A DNA stretch of 64,000 nucleotides, taken from the NCBI RefSeq assembly GCF_009389715.1, contig NW_024067820.1:124001-188000 (forward strand), given 5' to 3'. The notes below the pieces were generated by a model that saw nothing but the letters and a program-made list of their open reading frames with translations, had not been told where the DNA came from and ran no database searches. This DNA is from Phoenix dactylifera (Eukaryota > Streptophyta > Magnoliopsida > Arecales > Arecaceae). Positions 12,401-23,900 of the stretch are shown here, in pieces (within the stretch, counting starts at the first letter, position 1; every line of letters starts with the position of its first letter). A program made the translations under genes and the position numbers.

Positions 12401-13508
12401 TATATATATACACACACACATACATACATAAACACACACACACACATACATACATACATACATACTTACATGTATATCTACATATGTACATACGTACGTA
12501 CGTACGTACATACATACATGTGTATCTACATATGTGTGTGTGTGTGTGTACATATAGGTAGACTTGGCTTCATTCGAGTGCATCTCCACTCAGATCATAC
12601 ATACACACAAGTACCTTTCATGAATGGATGATTGTATGTATGTATAAGAACATGAGACGAATGCACGCGTACCTTTCATGAATGGAAAAGATTAAAGCAT
12701 GAAGTGCTGATTCATTTTAAACTGATACATGTTTCCTACTTGTTTTTTGATTTAGTGCTTTGTTTGTGTAATCATACTCTTTTGTGACCTTTTTAGAGTA
12801 GTTCTTGGAGATTTCGATAACTTTTTCTGTCATTATCAATTGCTTGTTGGCTGTTTTCTGCTGCATTCATGCTAATAACACTGCATATCTCAGATAAGCG
12901 ATGACGAGGATGCCAACATTAGTGATTTCTTTGAAGAGGCTTCAGATTTCGTTGATTGTGTGGAGCACTCTGGTGGAAAAGTTCTTGTTCATTGTTTCGA
13001 AGGGAAAAGCCGAAGTTCTACTGTTGTACTGGCCTACTTAATGCTAAGAAAGTAAGAAATTGTATGATGTGCATGGTGTATTGCCTCAATTATTGTTCCA
13101 AATATCTTATGCGTCTGAGTCCTGGACACTTTTTTCCCCAGGGGGCACACTCTATCTGAAGCATGGAACATGCTGAAGAAGGTTCACCGCCGCGCCCAGC
13201 CCAATGATGGCTTTGCCAAGATTCTGTTGGAACTTGACAGAAGACTCCATGGTAAAACTTCTATGGATTGGCAGCAGAAGAAACCAGCAATGAAGGTCTG
13301 CCCCATCTGTGGGAAGAATGCAGGGTTGAGCACCAGCTCACTCAAACTCCATCTCCAGAAGTCGCACAAGAGGCTCGCTTCAGGGAGCGTAGACAGTGCC
13401 ATGACCATGGAGATACTGAAGGCTCTAGAGGTGCTGAAGATCAGCCGTGGCGGCAGTGTCAGCCCAACCCAAATGAAGTCACAATCACTCGACAGGTTTT
13501 CTCATTGA
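2273..13508 (+). CDS. PHS1: PHS1-like dual-specificity phosphatase with atypical kinase domain (N-terminus missing)
   Basis: Eight exons join in phase with GT-AG borders: 2273-2492, 3280-3456, 3543-3703, 3796-4873, 5508-5654, 5720-5947, 12894-13051 and 13142-13508 (TGA). They give about 847 residues; plant PHS1 is around 930, so roughly 80 N-terminal residues should lie upstream. The first half is the actin-fragmin-kinase-like region, with motifs such as [28 protein letters not shown] and GNPANLL. The second half is the phosphatase domain, starting near [11 protein letters not shown], with the signature [10 protein letters not shown] (HCx5R) in exon 12894-13051. The tail has a CPIC...HLQKSH zinc-finger-like motif and a [15 protein letters not shown] segment typical of PHS1. 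In Arabidopsis PHS1 the kinase part phosphorylates alpha-tubulin and the phosphatase part restrains it, controlling cortical microtubules and osmotic stress responses. All catalytic motifs look intact. The 6.9 kb intron 5948-12893 lies within the phosphatase domain and contains viral and transposon DNA. Confidence 0.93.
6342..6697. repeat. (CA)n then TA/CATA-rich microsatellite
   Basis: A pure CA run (6342-6396) passes into several hundred bases of TATATA, CATATGTATATA and TACGTACATATG units. It lies in the large PHS1 intron at the left edge of the pararetroviral sequence. The long Tyr/Ile/Met ORFs across it on both strands are composition artefacts. Confidence 0.95.
6698..7110 (+). promoter_or_regulatory. 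Pararetroviral promoter and pyrimidine-rich leader (relic)
   Basis: CCTATAAAAGG at 6771-6781 is followed by GAGGCTCATTTGTAAGGCAT, an arrangement common downstream of the TATA box in plant pararetrovirus pregenomic promoters. A long C/T/A-rich leader of CACTTCCA and CATCCA repeats follows. Its direction is opposite to the viral coding remnants on its right, which suggests rearrangement on or after integration. Whether it still promotes transcription cannot be told. Confidence 0.5.
7292..7890 (-). pseudogene. Pararetroviral ORF remnant, possibly movement-protein region
   Basis: Two open stretches on the minus strand (7645-7890 and 7292-7486) are separated by stops. The upper one contains a motif [12 protein letters not shown] and a hydrophobic [19 protein letters not shown] segment, in the style of the caulimovirid movement-protein region. 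The assignment is by resemblance only. It lies on the wrong side of the protease for a colinear genome, another sign of rearrangement. A repeated motif TTTACTGTAGATGTC/TTTTACTGTGGACATC lies on its left at 7125-7225. Confidence 0.35.
8340..8560 (-). pseudogene. Pararetroviral aspartic protease remnant
   Basis: The reverse strand at about 8400-8515 reads through a retropepsin-type motif ([12 protein letters not shown]) followed by [10 protein letters not shown], a combination seen in caulimovirid and some Ty3-type proteases. The catalytic Asp is preserved. It lies immediately downstream of the coat-protein-like zone, as expected in the viral polyprotein. No reverse transcriptase follows: 7930-8330 is AT-rich and stop-filled. 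Confidence 0.6.
8704..11180 (-). pseudogene. Pararetroviral coat-protein-like region, split by a hAT element
   Basis: Minus-strand segments at 11178-10978, 10397-10134, about 10120-9700 and 9108-8704 read as pieces of one polyprotein interrupted by stops and frame breaks. Around 10090-10160 the text resembles the capsid motif [14 protein letters not shown]. Near 9780 is a CCHC knuckle (CYKCK...GHYANKC) with a stop inside it. The stretch 9108-8704 is acidic and probably coiled ([19 protein letters not shown]). The hAT element 9109-9683 separates knuckle from acidic segment, so the insertion came after viral integration. Confidence 0.6.
9109..9683. mobile_element. Non-autonomous GC-rich hAT element (575 bp)
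   Basis: Terminal inverted repeats TAGTGATGGGC (left) and TAGAGATGGGC (right end, reverse complement) match at 10 of 11 positions and continue in GGGCCGG-rich sequence. Flanking 8 bp are TTTTTATT (9101-9108) and TATTTATT (9684-9691), 7 of 8 identical, a hAT-type target duplication. The body consists of GGGCCGTGCCGGGC-type subrepeats on both strands with no transposase. Ala/Pro/Arg-rich ORFs across it are composition artefacts. Confidence 0.85.
11278..12361 (-). repeat. Tandem duplication inside the pararetroviral remnant
   Basis: The segments 11278-11820 and 11919-12361 are diverged direct copies. Both encode on the minus strand the same pattern: a motif [19 protein letters not shown] or [19 protein letters not shown], then DLQV(A/V)VIK and LSNTWK, preceded by an aromatic-rich stretch near 11480-11560 and 12120-12180. 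The second copy carries additional stops. The motif resembles the zone between movement and coat proteins in petuvirus-like polyproteins. Confidence 0.6.
12399..12557. repeat. TA/CA/CATA microsatellite at right edge of viral insert
   Basis: TATATATA, CACACA, CATACATA, ACGTACGT and TGTGTG runs follow each other directly after the last recognisable viral sequence. It mirrors the composition of the microsatellite at 6342-6697. Confidence 0.92.
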
Positions 13509-15420
13509 TGTTTCTTGGAATAATGAAGGAACAATTGCTTCACTTACTGGACCAGTGGATTTAAGTTTTAAGAGTCTTCCAAATCTGAGATCAAATACCT
13601 TCTTCTTTAGACATGTCTACATCAACATATAGCAATGACTCCAAAAGAAAGGACCCGTCAGAGCATTGAAATAGTGCTTGGTAACCTGGGGCGAAAGTGT
13701 TGTTCATGCAACATTACTATAGATGGTTTATAGTTAAGTTTGTGGATATATCCTATATGTGGTTGCTTCATTAATTCCTTATTTGTAGCCAACAGTGGTT
13801 CTGTGAGGTAGCAAGATTAGTATGAAGTTTTATAATTTGAACTCCTTTTAATTCATTATTTATAGCAGTTTCTTATGTTGCTTATGATTCGAAATCTGAT
13901 CTCATATAGGGTGGCTGGAGCAACTTTAGCATTTGGTGGGGGTATTAACGCATCATGATGCCAATTATGCTCAGCTTTTAATTCATTGCAGTTCCTAAGA
14001 TCCTTAGCCTAGGTTAGGCAATCGGCTGTTTGTTTGCATTATCCTGGTGAATAACAAATAGTCTAAGGGTTCTCCACCAATGAACCATTCTCTTCCACCT
14101 TTGTTTAGCCATAGCCTTGAATCTAATGTCTCCACTGATCACTCTGAAATGCGTAGACCGGCAGGGTACCTCTTTTATGTAATATTTACTGGGTTATTCA
14201 TGCAAGTTATCCATGCAAGATCCTTTGCAAAACCATCAGTAGGCTGGGATAAATAGTAAACTTAGTCACACACTAAGCAAGCAACGGCATGATGGTTCAA
14301 ACCTAGAAGCTCCATCTATATGTAGATGGGAAACAACTAAGGATAGCCTAGTTTGCCTAAATTCCTCCTTTGCCTAGTAGTCTTAAAGTAATCCATAAAA
14401 AAAAAGAAAAAAAGAAAAACAGCTGCAGAGATTATTTTTTAAAGGGGATGCATTTCGATAGGGTGATTATACTATTCTCTCAGTGAAAGAATTGGAGAAC
14501 AGGATTATCAGTGCGAATTGATCTGGCCTGCTGCATTACCAAGGATAGCGTGATTTGGCAAGTTTACAGGTCTCTAATTGGATAGCGAGTCCAATTAACC
14601 AAACTGCTCTATGTGATAGAAATAAATGAGAGAGAACAGAGGTTGCAATAGCACAAACTAAATTCTCAGATACTGGGTCTGACTATTATTATACTGAAAT
14701 TGAAATTAGAATAGGTGAGAATTGGAATCGAAGTAGCCATATTATCTAACGCATTTGGTTTATGGTTGAAATTAAAATAATATTGGAATACCAAAAGAAA
14801 AAAAAAAAAAGTAGTGATTGAATTTTGAGAGATTTCGCTTTCTTTTTTTTTTCCGCCGGTAGAATCGGGATGCAAATGGAACATGCGCTAAATTTTTTAA
14901 CAAGTTTTAAAAAAAAATTAATTTTAATACGGATATCCTCATAATTCTAGGGGAGATGGCTGAGGCTTTTCTAGTCTTCGATGTCACATCTTGGAGTCCC
15001 GCCAGGATATTTTGAGTACTTCTCTGGGATGGGATGAGGAAGTGTAAAATGGTAATCTGGTAGACCGCCGTCTTCAGCCTTTGAATTCAAGGAAATAAGC
15101 GATACATAATATTTATCGGTCTCGAGGAGACGCAAGAAGCATGGCATGTGAACTTCGTTTTTTCAGGTGAAAGCGAAACTTTTTTATTTTTTTTATGAAT
15201 TTTGAGGCTTTCTCATCTCTTCCGTTGTCAGGTCTCTTTCTCAACTTTTCGGTTGTCATGTCTCTTTCTCAATCGATACGCTTTATTCCTCTTTATTTTA
15301 CGCAGAGTCTAATTCAATCCGCAGGGTCTTTTCTACAGTGATGTCATGGATCCGAGGTGTGCCCCATCAACTCAGCGGTCATAAAATTTTGGATTATGCA
15401 AACAAACAAAGTCCCATAAG
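13509..15420. other. PHS1 3' end and intergenic DNA
   Basis: The 3' untranslated region presumably occupies the first few hundred bases; no clear polyadenylation site could be chosen. The remainder contains no coding segment that I recognise, only A/T-rich sequence and short homopolymers. Confidence 0.5.
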
Positions 15421-15424
15421 ATGG

Positions 15425-15843
15425 GTGCCCCTATTGTATCAGTAGCTGAACTGGGGACTGCGCGAAAAGAATTGGTATATGCTATTGATGGCTTACGGAT
15501 TGATAATTTAATCATAGGAGGAGATTTCAGAACTGTTATATAGTGGGGCAACGCATTGAGATACTAGCAAACTCTTGTTAATAGGCATTTTTGCACTCAA
15601 ATTATACATTATTTTGACAAGCATATATGTAGAGAAGCAAATGGTGCTATACATTAGATAGCAAACTATATAGTTAGTCATAGTTGTGCACTTGTGCTAT
15701 AAATTAGGAGTCGGCTTGAGATCTACCACTTTAATTTAAGAACTTTGTATCAAATGATGCTGGAAGTTTCCCGCGATTTAGCAGGTTGTACTCATGTTAG
15801 AGCTATATGAAATGAGTAACCGCATTTACCAAAAAAAAAAAAA
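15425..15843 (+). mobile_element. LINE 3' end: RNase H remnant and poly(A)
   Basis: The plus strand reads, with stops, as the RNase H domain typical of plant LINE (RVT_3) proteins: a GGDFRTVI segment, REANGAIHWIANY-like text, then a degenerate C-terminus and an A run (15829-15846). The 15 or more bases ATGATGCTGGAAGTT occur at 15754-15768 and again just after the A run at 15846-15860. This looks like a target duplication bounding a very short 3' fragment (15769-15843). Either one decayed LINE or a short LINE tail inserted next to an older one would explain this. Confidence 0.55.
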
Positions 15844-15860
15844 AAATGATGCTGGAAGTT

Positions 15861-17127
15861 GTATATATACAAAAAATTTTGTAAAGCAGTTGATCTGTAT
15901 ATAGAAAAAAAAGATTGCTCTTGTGCGTGCGCACGCACGTGCGCACTCACACACACGTATACAAAGAGAGAGATGCCAATATATTAATTAATATGCATAA
16001 TTCTTATCAGAGTGTTATGATTAGTCTCTCTTGATTTTTTATTATTAAGTGGACGTGATTATGCACTAGCGAATGCCTAGTCTCCATTGTTTCAAACATA
16101 TACAAACATTTAATAGAAAATATATTTTGCTCAAAAAAATAATAAAGATATTGATACACTTCTAAAAGATTTAATAACTAATTTTTTTCTGCCAAATTAT
16201 TTCAAAGATGAAAACTGACAGTACTTCAATATGCAAGGACTATTAATCTTAATTGAACTTCGGAAGCATAAAATTATACAAGAATCCAAGAGATTAGGCT
16301 TGTGCTTTTAACTTAAAACAGTATTTCTACTCATTATCGTTCCATTCTTTGCTAGTTTTCTGGTCATATAAAGAAACCAAGGATTGGTTTACTACATAAG
16401 AGGTAAACCAGTATTGATTGAAGCTTGGGCATTCTCATAATATCTAGTTAGTATTAGCATTTTTCAAATTCGAATATTGAAGGTTAGAGAAGTTGGAGAG
16501 CTTGTTGATCATCCTCATCCCTTGTTCTAAAAAATAGTAAAAATCTTCTTTTGTGAAAATATAATATTAGTCAGAACTTTAGATTCCATATTCAAAAATT
16601 TTCATCTACTCCAGTCTGGAGTCTGTTTAAGGTTTTCAAAGACACAGCTACAAAAGCAATTGGATAATTGTATCACTAGATTTGGATATTTAACATAGAG
16701 ATAAAAAGCAAAAACATGGCCAAAGCGGTAATAGGTTGTAAAATCAAGTACATGTAATAAATGGAATAAAATTTACTTGTTATTAGTACAGTTTGTTAAA
16801 TAAATTTTTTTAGTTTAGTAATAAATAAAAACATAATTATAACCCGACATAAGAATTAGTATAACTTTTTAAATAAAAATTTTCTTGTTCGACAATAAAA
16901 TTTTCCATCAAATATTTATCTAAGAACCAAAAAAAAACGTTCTTCACAAGGCCCAAGGTCGGTGAGGACTGAGGAGCAACATCCACCGTACCACGGTCCA
17001 GGATGGTAGCCGCCATAATAGAATATAATTTTTCCACGAGCAGCGTGTGCATGTCTGTACTCACTACCTTTTTGCGGAAAGATCTTACTGGTCGATTTCA
17101 CACTTGGCACAATCTATGGCTGAATTC
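15861..17127. other. AT-rich intergenic DNA
   Basis: No gene or element is recognised. The sequence is A/T rich with a short alternating GTGCGTGCGCACGCACGTGCG stretch near 15925-15945 and no long ORF. Confidence 0.5.
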
Positions 17128-17178
17128 TAGGCCCTCTTTGGGGAGCAATTGATAGCAGAGCTGCTGCTGCTGCTGCTG

Positions 17179-17249
<71 letters not shown>

Positions 17250-18500
17250 CTGCTCAGATAGATTCTTCATACAGTACATATACGAATACATCCAATAAAA
17301 TCAAAAAATACTAGCTCACAAAGTGTCTATGGCAATTTTCTCTCTTCTGACCAAAGGAAGTATCTTGAGTGGTAGACCATGTAGACAACCACTCAGTCGG
17401 CCACTCCGTTGGCTTATCTGAATACATGCTTGGCGTAGAAGGTCACTCCATCCCTCATCATCATCCCTATATCCCGGATCAAGAGGTGGTTCGTGCTCTC
17501 ACTCCTCGCCCCTCCGAATCCACCCAATAATCGGAGTCGAATCGCCCTTCAGAATAATCAAACTGGCCTGTAGCACCAGCCGCGCATATCGAAGACCAGC
17601 CCAGGCAGCTCGCAACTCTGCCTCCGGAACTGACGTGTCAAATAACTGGCAACCACCCGTTGCCACTACTCTGGAGTGCGAGCCCTGTATAACAAAGCCA
17701 ACACCGCCCCGCGTACCTCCATCCAGCGCCGACCTGTCGTGTTGACAGCAGAGCTTTTGAAAGTAAAATTTTTGGAAGTAGAGTTTTATAAAATAAAGCT
17801 TTTATAAAAAAAAACTGTTTGATGTTTGATAACTATATTTCTAAAGTGCTCTGTCAGTTTAATATGTGTCGGTAAACAAGAAAAAATATTTTTGGTATGA
17901 CAAAATGACCATAAAAAATATTACATAATATCATATAACAAAGCATAATAAATATAATATATATCAATACATAAATATATGATATAGTATAATATAACTA
18001 TAATATAATATAATATTATTACAATATAATAATATAATATTATATACTATAGCATAATAATTTAATATAATATTAATTTATTTAACATTATATTATGATA
18101 TAATATAATATTATATTATATTATATTATATTTATAGTATAATATAATAATAAAAATATAAAATATTATAATTATTAGCGTAAATTAATTTTTCATAATA
18201 TAATAAATTTTCTAGCTAAATGATAGAATTAATTAAATAATTATTAAAAGGATATTTTATGTAATTATTATATTTTATCATGGATATTTTGATAAAAAAC
18301 AACTTTTCGACCGGATCTAAAAGTATTTTTTTAGAAAACTCTAAAATGTAGCTTCTTGTAAAAAACTATTTTTAACTTTTTTAAAAAACCTAAAATAATT
18401 TTTTACAATTTTTATTAAATATTTTTATTTTATTTAAAAATACTTTTAAAGAAGCAAGAAAAAATTTTTTTGCCTCCAAAACTTCTCCAAAATGGGCCTA
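17128..18500. mobile_element. TIR-type MITE split by a LINE insertion
   Basis: The left end TAGGCCCTCTTTGGGGAGCAATT and the reverse complement of the right end, TAGGCCCATTTTGGAGAAGTTTT, form imperfect terminal inverted repeats of the common plant MITE type. Removing the LINE at 17163-17741 rejoins the left end with AGCTTTTGAAAGTAAAATTT..., leaving a very AT-rich body of about 0.8 kb with no coding capacity. I could not find a convincing flanking target duplication, so superfamily (hAT or PIF/Harbinger-like) is left open. Confidence 0.65.
17163..17741 (-). mobile_element. 5'-truncated LINE with 70-nt poly(A) tail
   Basis: On the minus strand, 17735-17450 reads as an RNase H domain (a DGGTRGGVGFVI start, PEAELRAAWAGLRYARLVLQ, then a GDSTPIIGWIR motif). 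A tail follows as an uninterrupted T run at 17180-17249 on the plus strand. Flanks TTGATAGCAGAGCT (17149-17162) and TTGACAGCAGAGCT (17742-17755) are a 14 bp target duplication with one mismatch. The long uninterrupted A tail and near-perfect duplication indicate a relatively recent insertion. A (CTG)n stretch at 17161-17179 lies at the tail junction. Confidence 0.88.
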
Positions 18501-18979
18501 AATCAGCAGCCGACCAGACGAGAAAAAAGAGACCAGTGCTGAGGTAATGTAATTTCTTCGTACCTTCTAAAAAGTTTCCTTTCTTAAAAAAGAAAAAAAT
18601 ATAAAAAAATAAAGTGACGGTGCCACCATCTTGCTTTTGACCCTAATTAGCGGCCGCGTGGCTTTTCAGACCAAAAATATTTACAAAGAGGCTAATAAGG
18701 TTACAGATTGAATGGTCTGGCCGGCGGCCGCGTCGAAAAAGAGTTGCTTAGAAATGTTATTTAATTTTTTTCTGTACTAAAATCATATAAATGATCGGTT
18801 TAGCAAAAGACAAAAAAAAAAAAAACCAAAGTGGCTCGTTTTTATTTATTTGTTTATCTCCATCTCCTTTCCCTTTCCTTTCATGCATTCCAAGGCACGC
18901 CTCCGGGCTAAGAAATAAACGAAAAGCAGAAGAGAGAGGGAGAAGGAAGGCAAGAGGGAGAAGAGAAGGCAAGAGGGAG

Positions 18980-19128
18980 ATGAAAGTATTAGTAGCAGCA
19001 GGGGAAGGCAAGGAGTGTTGTTCTCCACCACATCGTGTTGCTATTCTTATAGTCTTCTCCGGACTGTTATTTTTTGAGCTGCTTTCATGGCTTCGGCTGC
19101 AGAGCCCAGCAACTGGCCCAAGAAGAAG
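18980..19128 (+). other. Candidate first exon of the receptor kinase (unresolved)
   Basis: An ATG at 18980 opens a segment with a hydrophobic core (VAILIVFSGLLFFELL) that could be a signal peptide, ending at an AAG|GTTTTT donor. Its end phase (2) does not fit the phase needed at 20981 (1), so either another small exon lies between 19130 and 20980 or this is not exon 1. A second in-segment ATG at 19087 in another frame (MASAAEPSNWPKKK) also runs to the same donor. Neither is proven. Confidence 0.3.
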
Positions 19129-20980
19129 GTTTTTTTTCCCCTCCTTTGCTAATTTTGTTGTTATTTTTTTTTCCTTTTTCCTTCTTCGAACACACTGCGC
19201 TTACTCATCTACATTTCTGGTTCTCTGTTTATTTCTTCTTCTTTTTTTCAATTCCTATCATTGAAATAACTGCAGTTTATAAATATACAAATTTTGATCC
19301 TAATCGCAACTGATAAATTCCTACCTTCTCTGACTTAGGTCTAAGGATAAAGTAAGAGTAATGGATCTATGCTTTTCCCAAAAATAAATAAATTGTGTTA
19401 GCGAATAAGGAAAAACCCAACTGCCATCTCCTCAATTCGGAGGATTTTTTTCTTAATTTCTGCCGTATCGAGAAAAAAGAAAAAATAATCTGGAATGTTT
19501 TTTGAAGATTAGATCGATGAATTGTTTTAAAGGAACCAAAAGAAAATTGGCTTACGAAGACTCTAATTCCATTATTTTTTTTTATTTTTCCCAAACCAAG
19601 GAATCCATGCCGCAACAAAATAAAACGGAATAGGAAGAGTTATTCGGCAATCTATTTGTGTTTTTATTTTGACGAAAAAATAACTTATAGGTTGAGGATG
19701 TTTTTCTCTGAAATGGGGGACTGGAATGAAAGAGGGCCTTATTTCAGGATAGCTATTCTGTGAATAAAATAGGTTTAGCTAGAATAGAGTTCCTCCTTTC
19801 TTCATACTTTTTTGAATAAGGCCTATTGCTGTTTTATTCCTGAAAACTGAACTCTTTGGCAAGAGTTTGGCAACTATTGTCAGCTGGAATAGATTCTCTA
19901 AACTTTCTAACAAATAACAGTGGATTTGCCCAATGCTATTGAATGGAAGCTGGAAACGTACGTGTGGCATGGGTTGATAGTGGTCCAATTACAGTTCCCA
20001 TGCTGGGGTACCTTCTACAGCTTTAATCACTACCAGGATCCTACCCCTTTTGACCTAGCAGAAAACATCACATCTTTATTTTTATCAAATACAGTTGAGT
20101 CATTTTTATTAAATATCTTTGTTTGTTCTTCTCATCTGCAATAATATATATTTCTGTAATGATCATAATGCACACATCTATGTTTGGTTCACGGCATTTT
20201 TTTTTGAAAGCAGTACTAGTGTATAACAGAAATGAGCATAGAAAAGTTATCTAGTAGATGCTGACCCTTCTTTTCGTTTTTTAACAAGCTGCTAAACTGA
20301 GGGACATGAGTTGTGGACCAAACAGTACATTGGATGGAGTATCATGTCTCCATGAACCACATCTGACATGAACCATGGGGCATTAACGCAATTCATGGAC
20401 TTGCTGGAACTAATCCATGGTCTTATCAGCCGGTTGTGTTTAGTTGGCAGATTCTCGAGAAACTGTGAGAAGTCAATGAACTAAACTTTTCCTCTAAGAA
20501 AAGGAAAAAAGAATAAATTTCTTTTTCTAAAATTTTGTGTTACTAAAGCAAACTTTTCGTTCAAACATAGGGCTAACACAATATTACCATCCTTACTTGT
20601 AAATTGGGCTGTAGCCTAGTAGTTGCACTTCTCCATTTGGAGAAGGATGTGTGTTTGGTCTTGAGAGATGTTTTCTCTAGTAGTAGTTGCAGGTAATTCT
20701 TGCATCATCTTTTTGAAATGTTTGGCGGAAGATACTCACTGTTTTTTTTTTTTTTTTTGGTAGTAAGTCCATAGCAAGTGAAAGGAAAAAGTAAAAGGGA
20801 AAAAAAAGACAAGGTTACTCCATGTGCAGTTTGAGTACCATGTGGTAGCAAAATTAGGCTTGTGGTATCAAAAAAAAAAAAGAAGTAGAATTAGGATATG
20901 CATGATTTCATTGTACACATTTTGATTTGCTATGTACACTAGAAAGAGCTGATGCATGAATGATAATTGATGGACCACAG

Positions 20981-23900
20981 TTAAAGCATTAAAGTTGATT
21001 GCCTCCAAATTGAGAAAGGAGTGGGAGTTCTCGGTGGATCCTTGTAGCGGGAATGCGGGGTGGGTGGAACCCACAAGCTCCTGTGAGATTGCCAACAATG
21101 TCACTTGCGATTGCAATGCCACCTCCAATGTCTGTCATGTGACTAGCATGTATGCCTCATGCTCGCAAATACCTCATCTTTACTACTTTTTATTGAACTC
21201 TCTATTTAAAAGAATTCTTACAAAGAAACAGAGAAAGAAATCTCAGGACTTAGTTTTTTTTTATTGCAAAGAAACTGTGCAGTTTTATTGCACAGAAACT
21301 GTGCTTCTTCTAAAAGTGTAGAGTTTAAATAAAAAATGTTATGTATTCCTAAAACAGATGTAAATTTCTTATTTACCCTCGAAAAGCTTAAATTGCATCT
21401 ATCCCCCAAAAAATCTAGAACTTGAACTACTATTTCAAAATCTAAAAATTCCATTCACACCCCAACAATAAGATTACATCATTCACAACTAGGATGTATG
21501 CCTCATGCTTGCAAATACCTCATCTTTACTACCTTTTATTGAACTCTCTATTTAAAAGAATTCTTACAAAGAAACAGAGAGAGAAATCTCAGGACTTAGT
21601 TTTATTGCAAAGAAACTGTGCAGTTTTATTGCACAGAAACTGTGCTTCTTCTAAAAGTGTAGAGCTTAAATAAAAAATGTTATGTATTCCTAAAAACGAT
21701 GTAAATTTCTTATTTACGCTTGAAAAGCTTAAATTGCAGCTATTCCCCAAAAAATCTGCAACTTGAACTACTATTTCAAAATCTAAAAATTCTATTCACA
21801 CCCCAACAATAACATTACATCATTCACATTAGAAGTAATGTTACTATATTACTTTATCATTTTATCTCTCCAAAGTTTTGTACATGTACTCTTGAAAATT
21901 GCTTAATTATTTATGCTAAAAAAGCAAGAAAAACATACCAAATTTTAATTAAAAAAATCAAATTCAAAAACACTAATTTATTGAGGCTAAAGTAGTCAAC
22001 TGAGAGGCCAAGTTAACTTTTAGTCTAGCCAAATTATAATTAGAATGACAAATGAAAGCAAGATGGTTGTCAGGATATACACACAAATGTTGTAGTTTTG
22101 AAGGAGCATAGCTGTACAGTCTACTTTTCATAAGGATAATACATGAATAAAAGAAATTTGCGAGGGTGTCTATCTGCAAAAATTTGAAAAAAATATAACA
22201 AAAAAGGGCTTTTAGATTTTTGTCCGAAAGCTTTCCAACTGCCGCTATTTTTTCTAGTTTCTATTACATGCTTGTACCTTCTGGGATTGCAGCTTGCTCA
22301 AGGGTCAGAACCTAACCGGAGTTCTCCCCGAGGAATTTGCTCAGCTTACCTACTTAAGTGTGCTGTAAGTCTCACCCCCCCCCCCCCCCCCCCCCCAACC
22401 AAAAAAGAAAAAGAAAAAGAAAAAGAAAATTGTGAGATGTATAGGAGGTGATAAGACAGCAAATTCATGCTACTGTTTTGGCTATGTAACAGAGATCTTA
22501 CGTGGAACTATCTCAATGGATCCATTCCTGCCACCTGGGCTTCTCTTCCTCTCACACAGCTGTAATTTATCTCTTCCCCTTGCTTCCTCATTTTTCTCCA
22601 AAACTCTTTAGTGAAAAATAAAGAAGAAAATAATGTAAATGAGATAATGGTAGATTACTTCATTTTGCAGGTCTCTCCTAGGAAATCGGATCTCCGGGAG
22701 CATCCCAAAGGAGCTTGGAAGCATCATCTCCCTTCAGTCCCTGTACTTCTCCCTGCCTCCACCATAATTTTTTTTATTTAGCTCTTCTATCTTTCTCTCT
22801 CTCTCTAAATTATTTTAGAACAGGGTGTTGGAAAATAACCAGCTGCAAGGCTCAATTCCTGCGGCTCTTGGTAACCTGATCAACTTAAATCGCTTGTAAG
22901 ACTTTTTTTGGGTCACACAAGATATATTTATTTGTCCATTGCCTTTTTTCTTTATTGGATTTTTCATTATTCTAAATTGCAGTAATACTTTTCCTTCCAG
23001 CCTTGTTTCAGCAAATAACTTGACTGGGGAGTTGCCAGATTCACTTGGCAATCTTAAGAATCTGACAGACTTGTACGTCACAAATTTCTTCCCTCTGCCC
23101 AGTTAGGAAGTGAGCTCAATGTTCTTATTGACAATTTTTAAATAGCTATAATGGTCATATTTCACCATGGCAACAATATTCTACAAATTATTGAAGAACA
23201 TTGAATTATTCTCAAATTTTTAGGCAAGCAAATGATACCCTATGTTCTTGCTGGTCCTGTTGTGTTTACCACTGTTCAGTATTTTTGCCTCCCCTTACAT
23301 GATTCTATATGAACAAAAATACAAATATTTCAACAATCCTTATTGTTTCATATTTCTAAGTTTCAAATTTTGTGATCCAAGCTCCTCCCAAGTTTTTAGC
23401 AAACTTTTGCATTTTTTCCTTTTTCTTTTGGTACATCTTTTCGCCTTTTCTGAATTCCAAGTGTAACCAAATTGTTCCCAAATATCATGACTATGGTTAT
23501 CACTAGAATGTACTTGCATGAACCATGGGTCTTTCATCAGCTCGTTCATTTGAAATGTTACCTAGAATTAAAAATTTGAGTAGATGCTAAAATTTTTCAA
23601 CTCTATACAGTAGAATAGATGGGAACCCAATATCTGGGAAAATTCCTAGCTTCCTCGGGAACTGGACTAAGCTCCAAAGGATGTGAGTGCTACCACTACT
23701 CTTCCATGTCTCTTGCTGATATTGTTGCAGTACGAGCCTGGAGATCAATAAATTGACCTGTAAACTATTTGTTTGTAGAGACATGCAGGGAACATCCATG
23801 GAGGGGCCTTTTCCTCCAACTTTCTCGACATTGGAATCCTTAACTCAGCTGTAAGTTCTCTTTTTACTTGTTCACTCCATTCATACCTGCTAGTCCAGTG

